Source of the DNA: Acholeplasmataceae bacterium
GTDB taxonomy: Bacteria > Bacillota > Negativicutes > Acidaminococcales > Acidaminococcaceae
DNA: 7,122 bases
Direction of reading: 5' to 3'
NCBI GenBank assembly: GCA_012719555.1
Contig: JAAYAE010000008.1
Location: forward strand, 1 to 7,122
Made by a program: the position numbers and the translations under genes. Positions 5,768 to 7,122 of this stretch are shown here, piece by piece (the first letter of the stretch is position 1; every line of letters starts with the position of its first letter). The notes below the pieces were generated by a model. The model worked only from the letters and a program-made list of their open reading frames with translations. It was not told where the DNA came from and searched no databases.

Positions 5768-5777
5768 ATTTATATTC

Positions 5778-7070
5778 ATGACACAAGCAGTTAAATGTCT
5801 AATTTTACTTGTAGTAGTCGCTCTATTATTCGTTACAGAACTTATTCCATTGGCCATCACTGCAATGTCTGGTGCAGTAGCCTGCGGTATTTTGGGCTTT
5901 ATTCCTGCAAAAGCCGTTTTTTCAGGATTGTCTAATTCTACAGTTGTATTATTTGCTGGTATGTTTGTTGTTGGTGCAGCCATGTTTTATACTGGTCTTG
6001 CCCAAAAAATTGGTGCTGGTGTTGTTAAACTTTCCGGTACCGGTGAAAATAGTTTAATGTTTGGAATTATGCTTGTTGGTGCAGCTCTTTCTGCCGTATT
6101 GTCTAATACTGGCACCGCTGCTTGCTTACTTCCTGTTGTTTTGGGTATATGTGCGGCTGCTAAGATTCCAGCATCTCGCCAGTTAATGCCATTGGCGTTC
6201 GCTTGCGGGCTTGGTGGTATTATTACCATGGTTGGTACTCCACCAAATATTATTGCCAATGGTGCTTTACAAGCAGCTGGTATCAAAGATACTTTTGGTT
6301 TCTTTGAATATGCCTGGGTTGGTATTCCGGTAACTTTGGCAGGTATGCTTTACATGATGTTTATCGGTAAACATTTATTGCCAACTACTGAACTTGATGC
6401 TAATCAAGAAATTGAACAAGAAGTTGAAGCAGGGGACACAAGTGCTGCTAAACAAATGATTTCTGCTGCTATCTTGATCTGTGTTGTGCTAGTTATGGCC
6501 GTTGGTGATAGTATCGGTCTTAAGGGAATTGTAACATTAGAAATGGCTGCTATTGTAGGCGCCATGGTTTCTGTATTGTCAGGCTGCTTAACAGAAAAAC
6601 AAGCTTATGCTTCAATTGATTGGGTTACAATTTTCTTGTTTGCAGGTATGATGCCTGTTTCGTCTGCCATGGATAAAACCGGAGCCGGAAAATTAATTGC
6701 TGAATGGACTGTTGGCATTATGGGAGGATCACCTTCCCCGATGGTTGTGACTGCAATTTTATTTATACTTTCATGTACCTTGACTCAATTTATGTCAAAT
6801 ACTGCTTCTGCGGCATTGCTATGTCCTATTGGCGTTGCAATTTCCAAACAATTAGGCGCATCACCTAAAGCGGTTTTGATGGCTATTGCTGTTGCCGCAT
6901 CTTGCGCATTTGCATCTCCCGTCGGCACACCTCCTAATACATTGGTACTCGGTCCTGGTGGCTACAAGTTTATGGATTATGGCAAAGCAGGAACGGGTTT
7001 AGTTATAGTTTCTTTTATAGTATCATTGATTGTAATTCCTATGGTGTGGCCTTTTTTCCCAGGTAAATAA
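5778..7070 (+). CDS. DASS/SLC13-family dicarboxylate transporter, copy 2 (probable succinate uptake)
   Basis: This is a full-length paralogue of the preceding gene: 430 residues, gap-free alignment, about 44 substitutions by hand count (roughly 90% identity). SNT motifs (109-111, 340-342) and GTPPN motifs (153-157, 383-387) are unchanged, so it should bind the same type of substrate and Na+. Fourteen of the substitutions fall in residues 203-238, the acidic loop between the halves and the start of the next helix. Others worth noting are Gly309 to Glu and Val402 to Gly. Many synonymous third-position differences indicate an old duplication kept under purifying selection, so both copies are probably functional. 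It follows a strong terminator with no obvious promoter, so it may depend on read-through or on a weak, unrecognised promoter. After its stop codon only 52 bases remain in the window. Substrate (succinate or another C4 dicarboxylate) is inferred from context. Confidence 0.9.
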   Translation: MTQAVKCLILLVVVALLFVTELIPLAITAMSGAVACGILGFIPAKAVFSGLSNSTVVLFAGMFVVGAAMFYTGLAQKIGAGVVKLSGTGENSLMFGIMLVGAALSAVLSNTGTAACLLPVVLGICAAAKIPASRQLMPLAFACGLGGIITMVGTPPNIIANGALQAAGIKDTFGFFEYAWVGIPVTLAGMLYMMFIGKHLLPTTELDANQEIEQEVEAGDTSAAKQMISAAILICVVLVMAVGDSIGLKGIVTLEMAAIVGAMVSVLSGCLTEKQAYASIDWVTIFLFAGMMPVSSAMDKTGAGKLIAEWTVGIMGGSPSPMVVTAILFILSCTLTQFMSNTASAALLCPIGVAISKQLGASPKAVLMAIAVAASCAFASPVGTPPNTLVLGPGGYKFMDYGKAGTGLVIVSFIVSLIVIPMVWPFFPGK

Positions 7071-7101
7071 AAGCAATTTTTTTGTTTTTAGTGCTTTGCT
7101 T
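7070..7101 (+). terminator. Possible weak terminator after the second DASS gene
   Basis: Short complementary arms (AAAGCA, 7070-7075, with TGCTTT, 7092-7097; or AAGCAA, 7071-7076, with TTGCTT, 7096-7101) flank a T-rich loop, but the T run is inside the loop rather than after the stem. This is a poor match to an intrinsic terminator. The true end of the transcript may lie beyond the window. Confidence 0.2.
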
Positions 7102-7122
7102 TAACGTATATTAAATATTGTA

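Noticed and set aside
5987..6286. 99-codon minus-strand frame inside the second carrier gene
   Set aside because: It is antisense to the conserved SNT/GTPPN half, has no clear motif, and the first carrier gene lacks an equivalent open frame of the same length.
4357..7070. Tandem carriers as a sequencing or assembly duplication
   Set aside because: The copies differ at about 44 residues and many synonymous sites and have unrelated upstream regions, so they are true paralogues.

Overview
The window reads as a compact, single-direction (+ strand) chromosomal segment from an anaerobic, succinate-decarboxylating Firmicute of the class Negativicutes. A Phascolarctobacterium-like or other Acidaminococcaceae/Veillonellaceae source is my best guess. 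The reasons are the gene set (methylmalonyl-CoA epimerase plus a complete biotin-dependent, Na+-pumping methylmalonyl-CoA decarboxylase), the moderately AT-rich coding DNA with many GCT/GGT codons, and strong Shine-Dalgarno sites (AGGAGG type). The genus is inference; no rRNA or other taxonomic marker is present.

Layout. Positions 52-462: methylmalonyl-CoA epimerase (mce). 571-2097: decarboxylase alpha subunit, the carboxyltransferase (mmdA, TTG start). 2147-2473: delta subunit, a small OadG-like membrane anchor (mmdD). 2506-2892: gamma subunit, the biotin carrier (mmdC). 3013-4146: beta subunit, the membrane Na+ pump/decarboxylase (mmdB). 4357-5649 and 5778-7070: two tandem paralogous 430-residue transporters of the DASS/SLC13 (CitT/SdcS/VcINDY-like) family, about 90% identical by hand count. 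There are no RNA genes, mobile elements or CRISPR arrays. The only gaps above 100 bases are 463-570, 2893-3012, 4147-4356 and 5650-5777. All four hold inverted repeats, one of them a textbook intrinsic terminator (5684-5724).

How the genes fit together. In the succinate-to-propionate pathway, succinate is activated to succinyl-CoA, rearranged to (R)-methylmalonyl-CoA by a B12 mutase (not in this window), and epimerised by Mce to the (S) form. MmdA moves the carboxyl group to biotin on MmdC, and MmdB decarboxylates carboxybiotin while exporting Na+. MmdD holds the complex together. The resulting sodium gradient can drive uptake of more dicarboxylate, which makes the two adjacent DASS carriers plausible succinate importers. 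The segment would then be a nearly self-contained 'import succinate, decarboxylate it, pump sodium' energy module. The chemistry is established for the families; the succinate specificity of the two carriers is inferred from context.

The most noteworthy points are the tandem carriers, which have diverged mainly in one central loop/helix region, share patches of exactly identical DNA, and have quite different upstream control regions; the palindrome and hairpin in front of mmdB; and the inverted repeats around the putative promoter of the first carrier. I saw no clearly unprecedented system.
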